From the NCBI GenBank assembly GCA_937929805.1, contig CALFUT010000012.1:1-64000 (forward strand): 64,000 nucleotides of DNA, written 5' to 3'. Positions 55,378 through 64,000 of this stretch are shown in pieces; position 1 is the stretch's first letter; every line of letters begins with the position of its first letter. This stretch comes from an uncultured Pirellulaceae bacterium. GTDB lineage: Bacteria; Planctomycetota; Planctomycetia; Pirellulales; Pirellulaceae. Position numbers and translations under genes: made by a program. The notes under the pieces are model-generated. The model was not told the DNA's origin, made no database searches, and saw only the letters and a program-made list of their open reading frames with translations.

Positions 55378-56997
55378 CTACGAAATCGCGCCTTCGACCA
55401 TTTGCTTCTTCTTGTCATCATCGTCGAAGGTTGAAACCATCGCGTCGGTCGTCAGCAATAAACCTGCGATGCTGGCTGCGTTGGCCAATGCCGTGCGAAC
55501 GACTTTTACCGGATCGATGACGCCCGCTTTGAGCATGTCAACGTACTCGCCAGTGAACGCGTTGAAGCCGGTGTTGTTTGGCTTGCCATTGACGATGTCG
55601 GCAACGACCGAGCCATCAATGCCGCCGTTGTCAGCAATCTGACGAATCGGAGCATCCAACGCACCCAAGACAATGTCGACACCAATCTTTGCGTCACCCT
55701 TAGCGGATTTGCGAGCGGCTTCGACGGCTTCTTTGCAGCGAAGGAGTGCGACGCCACCACCAGGGAGAACGCCTTCTTCGATCGCAGCACGGGTTGCGTG
55801 CAACGCGTCTTCGACACGAGCCTTTTTCTGCTTCATGTCGGCTTCGGTTTCTGCACCGACACTGACCACGGCAACGCCGCCAGTCAATTTTGCCAAACGC
55901 TCTTGCAGTTTCTCGCGATCGTAATCGCTATCGGTTTGCTCGATCTGCTTGCGGATTTGATCGATGCGAGCTTCGACTTCTTTACGCTTGCCGGATCCTT
56001 CGACAATGGTCGTGCTGCTTTTGTCGATCACGATCTTCTTAGCAGTTCCAAGCTGGCTAAGTTCCAGCTTTTCAAGTTGGATGCCAAGATCTTCGCTGAT
56101 CAGCGTGCCGCCAGTCAGAGTCGCGATGTCGCCCAGCATGGCTTTACGACGGTCGCCGAATCCGGGAGCCTTGACCGCACAGACGTTCAGCGTGCCGCGA
56201 AGTTTATTGACGACCAACAGTGTCAACGCTTCGGCGTCCACGTCTTCGGCAATGATGACCAGTGGCACACCGGCTTGACCGACTTGCTCAAGGATCGGAA
56301 CAATGTCGCGGATGTTGCTGATTTTCTTTTCGAAGATCAACACGCGAGCGTTCTCGAACTCGGTCGTCATCGTGGTCGGATCGCTAATGAAGTAAGGCGA
56401 GATGTAGCCCTTGTCGAACTGCATTCCGTCCACGTACTCCACGGTGGTGTCAGCAGTTTTGCCTTCTTCGACGGTGATAACTCCGTCTTGCCCGACGCGA
56501 TGTAACGCTTCGGCCAGCAAGTCACCGATGACTTTGTCGTTGTTGGCACTGATGGCTCCGACGTTGGAAACTTCTTCCTTGTTCGAGACCTTTTTGGCCA
56601 TCGACTGCAGTTTTTCGACAGCCGCGTCGACGGCAATGTCGATCCCGCGTCGAATGGCGGTCGGGTTGCTGCCTGCCACGATGTTACGAAGACCTTCTTT
56701 GAAGATCGCTCGTGCCAACACGGTCGCGGTGGTGGTTCCGTCGCCTGCCAAGTCAGAGGTCTTTTGAGCGACTTCGACGACCAATTTGGCCCCCATGTTT
56801 TCGAACCGGTCTTCCAGTTCAATTTCTTTGGCAACGGTCACACCGTCTTTGGTGACCGTCGGTCCCCCAAAAGACTTGTTGATGATGACGTTGCGACCGG
56901 TCGGGCCCATGGTTACGGCCACGGCGTCCGCCAGTTTCTCGATGCCGCGAAGCATGCGATTACGGGCATGATCTTCGAAAAGCAATTGTTTAGCCAT
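55378..56997 (-). CDS. groL: Chaperonin GroEL (b)
   Basis: A 539-residue Hsp60. GroEL rings enclose unfolded proteins with GroES as lid. The ATP site is intact: [32 protein letters not shown], and the apical/intermediate segments [11 protein letters not shown] and [12 protein letters not shown]. The C-terminus ends in [15 protein letters not shown] and lacks the usual Gly-Gly-Met tail, unlike the second copy at 57556-59268. ATG at 56997 has AAGGAA 7 bases upstream. It lies 94 bases after groES and is followed by a terminator. Confidence 0.97.
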   Translation of the reverse strand: MAKQLLFEDHARNRMLRGIEKLADAVAVTMGPTGRNVIINKSFGGPTVTKDGVTVAKEIELEDRFENMGAKLVVEVAQKTSDLAGDGTTTATVLARAIFKEGLRNIVAGSNPTAIRRGIDIAVDAAVEKLQSMAKKVSNKEEVSNVGAISANNDKVIGDLLAEALHRVGQDGVITVEEGKTADTTVEYVDGMQFDKGYISPYFISDPTTMTTEFENARVLIFEKKISNIRDIVPILEQVGQAGVPLVIIAEDVDAEALTLLVVNKLRGTLNVCAVKAPGFGDRRKAMLGDIATLTGGTLISEDLGIQLEKLELSQLGTAKKIVIDKSSTTIVEGSGKRKEVEARIDQIRKQIEQTDSDYDREKLQERLAKLTGGVAVVSVGAETEADMKQKKARVEDALHATRAAIEEGVLPGGGVALLRCKEAVEAARKSAKGDAKIGVDIVLGALDAPIRQIADNGGIDGSVVADIVNGKPNNTGFNAFTGEYVDMLKAGVIDPVKVVRTALANAASIAGLLLTTDAMVSTFDDDDKKKQMVEGAIS

Positions 56998-57017
56998 GAT
57001 AAATTCCTTCGGAATAA

Positions 57018-57046
57018 GTGTTCAGTGTGTAGTGTTCAGCTTTCAG
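57018..57046. repeat. TTCAGTGTG-type low-complexity tract, groEL(b) side
   Basis: Between groES and groEL(b) is a short degenerate run, GTGTTCAGTGTGTAGTGTTC, then AGCTTTCAG. It belongs to the same composition class as the tracts at 12044-12090, 37347-37397 and 57465-57554. Confidence 0.6.
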
Positions 57047-57091
57047 ATCCGGTGCGAGTGCGTTTAATGCCTTGCACCTATTGAAAATTGG

Positions 57092-57388
57092 CTAAACAAC
57101 TTTGGCCAAGATGTCTGACTCGCGAAGAATCTTGACGTCCGCGCCATCGACTTCGATTTCCGTTCCGCCGTACTTACCGAAAATCACTTCGTCACCGACA
57201 GAGATCGAAAGCTCGCCACGCTGGCCGCTTTCGAGCAATTTGCCGGGGCCAACGGCGACCACGGTGCCGCGTTGTGGTTTCTCTTGAGCGTTACCCGGTA
57301 GCACGATGCCTCCGGCAGTGGTTTCTTCGGCCTGCATTGGCTCGACAACGATGCGATCATCCAGAGGACGGATTTTGATTTTGGCCAT
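57092..57388 (-). CDS. groS: Co-chaperonin GroES
   Basis: A 98-residue GroES, the heptameric lid of GroEL. Conserved parts: [20 protein letters not shown], then the mobile loop region [20 protein letters not shown], then [20 protein letters not shown]. Its length and motifs are normal. It sits between two groEL genes, all on the minus strand: groEL(a) lies upstream and groEL(b) downstream, so a single lid may serve both rings. Confidence 0.97.
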   Translation of the reverse strand: MAKIKIRPLDDRIVVEPMQAEETTAGGIVLPGNAQEKPQRGTVVAVGPGKLLESGQRGELSISVGDEVIFGKYGGTEIEVDGADVKILRESDILAKVV

Positions 57389-57464
57389 GTTTGAAGTTCC
57401 TTATAGTCTTTTGATTTATTGGTTGTTGAAAGCCGCCGGGAGATCGCCAGCGGAATCATTACTT

Positions 57465-57554
57465 GGTGTGAAGTTTTCAGTGTGAAGTGTGTAGTTTTGA
57501 TCCGTGCAGCTCTCAGCGTTTCTGCACACTGAAATCTGCACACTGCAAACTACG
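57465..57554. repeat. TTTTCAGTGTG low-complexity tract with inverted counterpart
   Basis: AAGTTTTCAGTGTGAAGTG at the left and, inverted, CACACTGAAATCTGCACACT at the right, in the gap between groEL(a) and groES. The arms could pair imperfectly in the transcript. Confidence 0.6.
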
Positions 57555-57555
57555 T

Positions 57556-59292
<1,737 letters not shown>

Positions 59293-59356
59293 TTAGTAGT
59301 GAATTGGCGGGGAAAACCCGTTTTTGTGTTGTTCATGCCGTCAGGTCGCCGCAAAT

Positions 59357-59414
59357 TTGGCAGGCGCACACCGAGGTTGGGGTCTTTAAGGCAATCTGTG
59401 TGCCAAACTGCCAA
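59357..59414. promoter_or_regulatory. Imperfect dyad overlapping the groEL promoter
   Basis: TTGGCAG at 59357-59363 pairs with CTGCCAA at 59408-59414, and GCACAC at 59366-59371 pairs with GTGTGC at 59398-59403. The dyad overlaps the sigma-54-like promoter, so it may be an operator or simply a by-product of the promoter sequence. Confidence 0.4.
59390..59406 (-). promoter_or_regulatory. Sigma-54 (RpoN)-type promoter upstream of groEL(a)
   Basis: On the minus strand the sequence TTGGCACACAGATTGCC matches the RpoN consensus (YTGGCACG-N4-TTGCW): the -24 TGGCAC and -12 TTGC elements are both exact, and the two GG/GC doublets are 12 bases apart as required. The start site would be near 59379, leaving a leader of about 110 bases before the GTG start. 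Confidence 0.6.
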
Positions 59415-59746
59415 CGGAGAAGAATTGATTCCGTGGCCGAGCGGTCGTGGGCACGTTGGGAGTCAAAGCCCGGCGATTAGACCGACTTTTTCGGCACTGC
59501 TTTCTCTCGATGGGGCTCGGTCGCCCCAATTTTGGATGTTTGGCCTCGAGTCCAAGCCCGCGCGTTCCCAGCAAGGCGGCGAATTCGCGAGTGAAGTGGC
59601 TCTCGATTGGCCGTGGTTGCCTCCGAACAAATCGTCAGGCATTTGCCCCTGCGTTCGCAGAGGTGACATCTTGGCACCTCGAAGCTTGCCGGGGTTGCGG
59701 TACCGCTTGCTCGCGGAATGACGTCTGTTCGCTTGGGTTCACCGTA

Positions 59747-59752
59747 TATAAT
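59747..59752 (+). promoter_or_regulatory. -10 box giving a possibly leaderless transcript
   Basis: TATAAT at 59747-59752 lies only 6 bases before the ATG at 59759. No good -35 box is seen at 17 bases. If used, transcription would start at or next to the initiation codon. Confidence 0.45.
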
Positions 59753-59758
59753 TCCAGC

Positions 59759-60373
59759 ATGGATCAGGAGCAAATTGACGACCTTTTGCGTGAGCAAGGC
59801 GGGCCCTACGTTTTCGATAGGATGTTTTCAGCCTTGGAAAAAGTACGTGAACGTTTAGAACGAGCCTGCCAAGCACTTAATTCGGCAGACGTGCCCTACG
59901 CCGTGATTGGAGGGAACGCGGTGGCCGCTTGGGTTGCGACGCGTGATGAGGGAGCCCTCCGGAACACCCGCGACGTGGATATTCTGCTCGACCCGAAAGA
60001 TGCTGATGCGGCGACGGTTGCTTTGGAGGTAGCCGGTTTCCATCGAGTCCTAACGATGGGCGTTACGATGTTTTTAGATGGCGAAGACGGCAAGCCTAGC
60101 GAGGCGGTGCGCGTCATCTGGGCAGGACAGAAGGTCAAAGACAGCTACCCAGTTGCTGCGCCCGAGGTCGGGCAGTCACGGGATATCGAACAGAAAAAGG
60201 TCATCGAGTTGGAAGCCTTGCTGACGATGAAGTTGGTTGGCTTTTGCCGCAAAGACCAAGTCCACGTTCTGGATATGATCGGCGTTGGTTTGATCGACGA
60301 GACTTGGCCAGCGAAATTTGCTCCGCCTCTCGCCAACCGGCTGCAAGAGTTGTTGGAAGATCCTAACGGGTGA
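59759..60373 (+). CDS. Nucleotidyltransferase-fold protein (MNT/AbiEii-like)
   Basis: A 204-residue cytoplasmic protein. The segment VPYAVIGGNAVAAWVATRDE followed by NTRDVDILLDPKD matches the minimal-nucleotidyltransferase pattern: GG-x motif and a DxD pair (D-V-D) for metal binding. Such proteins often act in toxin-antitoxin or AbiE-type systems, but no antitoxin-like partner lies beside it, so the biological role is open. ATG at 59759 is used; the open frame extends further upstream through the divergent control region without a site. A TATAAT lies just ahead of the ATG. Confidence 0.72.
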   Translation: MDQEQIDDLLREQGGPYVFDRMFSALEKVRERLERACQALNSADVPYAVIGGNAVAAWVATRDEGALRNTRDVDILLDPKDADAATVALEVAGFHRVLTMGVTMFLDGEDGKPSEAVRVIWAGQKVKDSYPVAAPEVGQSRDIEQKKVIELEALLTMKLVGFCRKDQVHVLDMIGVGLIDETWPAKFAPPLANRLQELLEDPNG

Positions 60374-60855
60374 GATTGGCATTAAGATTGTGTCGGCCGT
60401 CGTTTCTGAGAGCTGCTGGAGACGGTGGTCTCAGATTCCCCGAAGTGACGTCTTTGACTTTGGCGACCACTTAGCATCTTCGCCTCACGTGGAATACAAA
60501 TCTGGTTTCGTGCAACCATTGGCCGGGGTAAATTTATTGGTGAAGTTGACCTTGGGGAGAAGGCCGCGCTAAAGGTAGCCTTTAAAGGTAGCCTTTAAAG
60601 GTAGCCTTTAAAATTCTGAACAGCGATCTACGATGCGCTCAGGCAGAAGGCAAGTTAAAACCTACCGATAAATAGACCGAAGCCTCGAAGGAATTCCTTA
60701 ATTTGCCGGTGGGTTATATTCTGCCGCTTGCCTAACTTGCTACCTCGATTCCGAAGCCTTTGCTCTGAGCACGCTCGAAACCGTGCTACCCGAAGCGTTT
60801 GGTGGTTGAGTCCAATACGAAAACTCGTGCAAACAATCTGGAGCTAGATATCGAC
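60374..60855. other. Intergenic region with a 13 bp triplet repeat
   Basis: About 480 bases. It contains the three 13-base repeats at 60571-60609. An 84-codon frame to 60572 has no family resemblance. No promoter is clear for the next gene. Confidence 0.45.
60571..60609. repeat. Three tandem 13-bp palindromic units
   Basis: AAAGGTAGCCTTT is repeated three times without gaps. Each unit is nearly palindromic on its own (AAAGG/CCTTT around TAG). Confidence 0.85.
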
Positions 60856-61629
60856 ATGCTCTCCTCAGTCGTTGAACGTCTGCTTTCTCCGTTTGGATAT
60901 TGCCTCCATAGGCAGGTCGATCGCGATTTGTCGCGCAGGTTTATTAGGTCGATGGCTACACACAGTCGGTGCTTCCAGTCGCAGCTTGGGCAGGATCTGA
61001 TGGTGGATACGCTGATGGGCGGAGGAGCTGGTTTCTTCGTCGAGTTTGGAGCACTGGATGGCTTGAATTTGTCCAACACGCAGTTTCTTGAAGCAAGTCG
61101 AAAATGGACCGGCATCCTCGCGGAACCTGCTCGAGGGTGCCACGACGCGCTGCGATCAAACAGGCCCAATGCACGCATTGATACTCGATGCGTCTGGTCG
61201 GCTTCCGGTAAGAAGATGGAATTTGTCGAGACCGAAGAGGTGCATTTCTCGACCCTCGCTGAGTTTGTGTCGGGGGATGCCCACGCTTCAATACGTGAGA
61301 AGAATACGGGGAAATATGAAGTTGAAACAGTCTCGCTGAATCAGCTGCTAAGAGAAAACGAATGTCCGAAGCAGTATGATTTCTTGAGCGTGGACACCGA
61401 GGGGTCGGAGTTTGAAATCTTGGCTGCGGCGGACTTCGACGAGTTTCATCCTCACATCATTGCTGTTGAGCACAACTATCAACCTGCTCGACAAGACATT
61501 TATTCGTTGTTGACGAAACGAGGTTACCAAAGGGTCATGACGGACCTGTCGTGCTGGGACGATTGGTATGTTGACGAAAAGACTCTGGAATCCGCGCTCG
61601 CTCGTTTTAAAGAGTGGGGGTGGCCTTAG
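60856..61629 (+). CDS. FkbM-family methyltransferase
   Basis: A SAM-dependent methyltransferase of the FkbM type, about 257 residues from the ATG at 60856. Family motifs: QSQLGQDLMVDTLMGGGAGF, FVEFGALDGLNLSNT (SAM-binding GxxDG equivalent), ILAEPARGC and DFLSVDTEGSEFEIL. FkbM-type enzymes often methylate sugars in lipopolysaccharide or secondary metabolites. The start is uncertain: in-frame TTG 60799 and GTG 60802 would add about 19 residues, but no clear ribosome binding site distinguishes them. No sugar or export genes lie next to it. Confidence 0.82.
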   Translation: MLSSVVERLLSPFGYCLHRQVDRDLSRRFIRSMATHSRCFQSQLGQDLMVDTLMGGGAGFFVEFGALDGLNLSNTQFLEASRKWTGILAEPARGCHDALRSNRPNARIDTRCVWSASGKKMEFVETEEVHFSTLAEFVSGDAHASIREKNTGKYEVETVSLNQLLRENECPKQYDFLSVDTEGSEFEILAAADFDEFHPHIIAVEHNYQPARQDIYSLLTKRGYQRVMTDLSCWDDWYVDEKTLESALARFKEWGWP

Positions 61630-61751
61630 GGTTCGCGTAGCTCTCGCTTTGATTGAGCATTTGTTTCAGATGGTAAAAGCAATCGCTTGCATCGCTTGCG
61701 AAACCGGACGCAAACCTCGACGAGTCAAAGTTGCCTATCGCTTGCCTGTCC

Positions 61752-62780
61752 TTAGCGAAGTTTCCAAGCGGTCAGCCAGCGAGTGCCGCCGCGCTTCATG
61801 CCGAAGTCGCTCAGCAGACGCTGCTCCATGTCGGCTAAGTGCCCTGCCCCGTAAAAGATCGCCAAGTTTCGCTTGCCCGAGTCGATTTGCTCTTTCAAGA
61901 CCGACATGCACTTCGCGTTGCGATGATCAATGATGGTTGATCCATTCTTACCTTCGAACATGATCATGCCGGCTCCCATGTCGACCATTTGCTTGGCCAT
62001 CGATCGTCTCAAGCGAACCGCTTTGTTCTTAGAGAACAGAGCCATCAGCATCCCGATTTCTCCGCCGCCTTTTCCGGCCGCCTGCAACGCCATGCCCTGA
62101 CCGATTCCTTTGAGCGCGTAGCCAGTGAGGCTTTCGTCGTTCTCTTCCATGCTCTCGCCATACTCTTCAGGGCTCATGTCGGCGTGGACGAAGTTGTCTT
62201 TCGTGTAGTCGATTAATTCCAGCTGAAAATCCAGTTCCAGCACCGACTTCATCCCCATTTGCAAAGCTGCGACTGGGCTGGTCGGAACGCCCGATTCGCC
62301 GGGATCGCGGCCGCCTTTGGGAATGACGGTGCCCTCGGGGGCAACTAGTTCGTACAGCAAGACCTCGTATTTTTCAAATTGCTTGTTCAGCTGTTTGTAG
62401 TATTCCGCGTGGCCGACATGAACGGCTCCGATCAGGTCCACGGTGATCCGGGTATTGTCCTTTGTGACTTTTTCGTAGCGAACGATTGAGGTTTCCAACG
62501 CCATGCTGCGATCACGCTCGTCCTTGCGAATGCGGAGAAAGCGATCGTGGTTTAGCTTGGTTTTCGTTGGTGGTGTCGCTGCGTCGTTCGCGGATTGCGT
62601 TGCCTCTGGTTGAGCGGCAACTTCTGCTTGCTGCGCGAATGTCGGGTGAGGCGTGAACAGGTTCGCACCTGCAACTACAATGAGCGTTGGGAGAAAAACG
62701 CGCCCAAGAAAGCAGCCGCGCAGACAAATCCGTGAAGTCGACAACTTTACTGGCGATGCAATGGCGGGTTCTTTTGTCAT
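61752..62780 (-). CDS. TraB/GumN (TIKI-like) family protein, exported
   Basis: A 342-residue protein with an N-terminal signal or anchor (GRVFLPTLIVVAGANLF, residues ~26-45) and a TraB/GumN domain. Its marks are VDLIGAVHVGHAEYY near the start, a conserved VLLYELVAPEG, SMAKQMVDMGAGMIMFEGKN, and NLAIFYGAGHLADMEQRLL near the end, giving the two GxxH motifs and conserved acidic residues of the family (metal-dependent hydrolases or proteases in relatives). Function in bacteria is largely unknown. It is divergent from the HAD hydrolase. Confidence 0.8.
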   Translation of the reverse strand: MTKEPAIASPVKLSTSRICLRGCFLGRVFLPTLIVVAGANLFTPHPTFAQQAEVAAQPEATQSANDAATPPTKTKLNHDRFLRIRKDERDRSMALETSIVRYEKVTKDNTRITVDLIGAVHVGHAEYYKQLNKQFEKYEVLLYELVAPEGTVIPKGGRDPGESGVPTSPVAALQMGMKSVLELDFQLELIDYTKDNFVHADMSPEEYGESMEENDESLTGYALKGIGQGMALQAAGKGGGEIGMLMALFSKNKAVRLRRSMAKQMVDMGAGMIMFEGKNGSTIIDHRNAKCMSVLKEQIDSGKRNLAIFYGAGHLADMEQRLLSDFGMKRGGTRWLTAWKLR

Positions 62781-62934
62781 AATCGTGCCTGTTGTGTTTG
62801 CAACTCTTTCCCCGGATTGGCGAATGTTTCGCGTCCGTCATCATAACCGTTCCGCACGCTCTGAGGAAACGGATGTTGTGCTGGGTCGCCGCCAAATTGA
62901 TTGCGTGATAACTCCAACAGAAACCAGTAACAAC

Positions 62935-63606
62935 ATGTTGACTTTGCTATTTGATATCGATGGAACGCTAGTCCGGGCAGGTGGGGCTGGGTTGATGGCG
63001 ATGAAGCAAGCGATGAAGGATTTGCATGGCATCGACCAGCTTCCGGACGTGACGGTCCACGGGCGAACGGACCACAGCATCGTGTCTGATCTTTTTGCGC
63101 CGTTGCCGATTGAGGTCGATCAGGCAAGAGATGCCTTCACGAATCGCTACTGCGAACTGCTTCAGCAGACGCTGCCAAAGTGTGACGGACATGTTCTGCC
63201 AAACGTGGTCGAGTTGCTAGAGTACCTTTCCGGGCGAGAGGACGTTTCGTTGGGGCTTTTGACGGGGAATATGAAGCGGGCTTCGGACGCAAAAATGGAC
63301 TACTTCAAGTTGAACCATCATTTTGCGTACGGAGGGTTTGGTGACGCGCATCCGCACCGCAATGACGTCGCCCGGATCGCCAAGGAAGCCGCAGCAAATC
63401 ACTTGGGCGATCGGTTTATCGAAGGCAACGTATGGGTGATCGGCGACACGGTGAACGATATCACGTGTGCTCGGTCGATTGGTGCGAAAGTGGTGGCTGT
63501 CGAAACCGGCGGCGGCAGCAGAGCGGAGCTGGTGGCGTCGGATCCGGATCTGATCTATCAAACGTTGCCGGAGCCAAGCTCGTTTCTTGAACGCTTGTTG
63601 GGTTAG
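62935..63606 (+). CDS. HAD-superfamily hydrolase
   Basis: A 223-residue haloacid-dehalogenase-type phosphatase. Motif I is LLFDIDGTLVRAGGAGLMAM (nucleophile Asp in DIDGT), motif II LLTGNMKRAS (Thr), and motif IV VIGDTVNDITCARSIGAKVV (GDTxxD). Similar to phosphoglycolate phosphatase-like enzymes, but the cap residues do not fix the substrate. ATG at 62935 is chosen; the frame to 62653 extends into the divergent TraB gene. Nothing nearby indicates a pathway. Confidence 0.88.
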   Translation: MLTLLFDIDGTLVRAGGAGLMAMKQAMKDLHGIDQLPDVTVHGRTDHSIVSDLFAPLPIEVDQARDAFTNRYCELLQQTLPKCDGHVLPNVVELLEYLSGREDVSLGLLTGNMKRASDAKMDYFKLNHHFAYGGFGDAHPHRNDVARIAKEAAANHLGDRFIEGNVWVIGDTVNDITCARSIGAKVVAVETGGGSRAELVASDPDLIYQTLPEPSSFLERLLG

Positions 63607-64000
63607 ACCAAGGTTGACTTGGCGAGCCATTTCGACGTGCCACCGAGTTCTTTGGGTCGCGAAACCTCAGCGATTGCCAAGGTATAATGTGGCTTTGGGT
63701 GTGCTTATGCGCCCGTCCGTCATGTTTTTGACGGAAACTTTTTTGAAAAACTACATACCGTGTGATTTCGCTCACTGGGGCGAGAATGAGGCGGGGCCAG
63801 CCCCATTTGTTCCCTTTAAGGTGGTTTTCGGTGCCGCGAACGCTGTTTGGGGGTAGCTAGTCTGCGGTGAATGGGTGGTCGGTACTCGATGATTTTTTTC
63901 GTTTTCCGCGTGACACAGCCATACATGCGGCAGGACTGGAATAAATGGTTGAATGGCACGCTTTTGTCCATTAAACTCCTTCGAGTTATTTGACTATTTG
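63607..64000. other. Right-end intergenic region, nothing firm
   Basis: About 390 bases. A TATAAT at 63683-63688 and a hairpin CCGTCA / TGACGG near 63716-63735 are visible; without more downstream sequence neither can be assigned. A 90-codon frame is not supported. Confidence 0.35.

Noticed and set aside
60318-60572. 84-codon frame after the nucleotidyltransferase gene
   Set aside because: It overlaps that gene, ends just at the 13-bp repeats, and shows no recognisable domain; not a convincing antitoxin.
63683-63735. Promoter and hairpin at the right edge
   Set aside because: TATAAT lacks a -35 partner and the hairpin has only a 6-base stem; downstream sequence is outside the window.

Overview
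The window reads as a chromosomal segment of a marine-type planctomycete, most likely Pirellulales (Rhodopirellula-like). The inference rests on a DUF1559 prepilin-like protein, PEP-CTERM and dockerin-like secreted proteins, a TPR protein carrying two RNA polymerase alpha-CTD domains, Tat-exported Gfo/Idh/MocA and TIM-barrel proteins, wide gene spacing and dispersed repeats. I recognise no rRNA, tRNA or CRISPR array.

Layout. 1-380 is the end of an IS5-family (IS903-like) element cut by the window edge. 0.4-12 kb is mostly housekeeping: an RluA-type pseudouridine synthase, a J-domain protein, a large AsmA-like protein, an MFS transporter, TilS, then an RNase Y / YmdB-type phosphodiesterase pair. 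12-19.7 kb holds cell-surface genes: a lipoprotein, an alpha/beta-hydrolase-fold protein without a recognisable nucleophile, a PEP-CTERM protein, a protein ending in dockerin-like repeats, and a DUF1559 protein followed by a small lipoprotein. 19.7-29.7 kb looks like a polysaccharide (alginate or other uronate) utilisation locus: two PL6 lyases, two exported TIM-barrel isomerase-like proteins, a PL14-like lyase with dockerin-like repeats, a Gfo/Idh/MocA oxidoreductase and an enolase-superfamily enzyme.

30-39 kb carries a LysM protein, the tgt-yajC-secDF export cluster, and the TPR/alpha-CTD fusion. 39.5-46.7 kb has a hybrid histidine kinase, an SLC12-like cation-chloride cotransporter and a PEP-CTERM protein. 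46.8-59.3 kb is a 12.5 kb block, all on the minus strand, of nine chaperone genes: GroEL(a), GroES, GroEL(b), DnaJ, GrpE, an FmdB zinc ribbon, DUF2760, and two divergent Hsp70s, the second with a long extra C-terminal domain. A sigma-54-like promoter lies upstream of the first groEL. Two arrays of a 46-48 bp tandem repeat sit inside this block. The right end has a nucleotidyltransferase-fold protein, an FkbM methyltransferase, a TraB/GumN-like protein and a HAD hydrolase.

Most noteworthy: the TPR-alphaCTD-alphaCTD protein, the chaperone supercluster with its sigma-54-like promoter and repeat arrays, the acidic insert in SecDF, and a tgt gene whose conserved N-terminus has no ordinary start codon because a short-sequence repeat lies at its 5' end. 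All family assignments are from reading the protein sequences; no database search was run.
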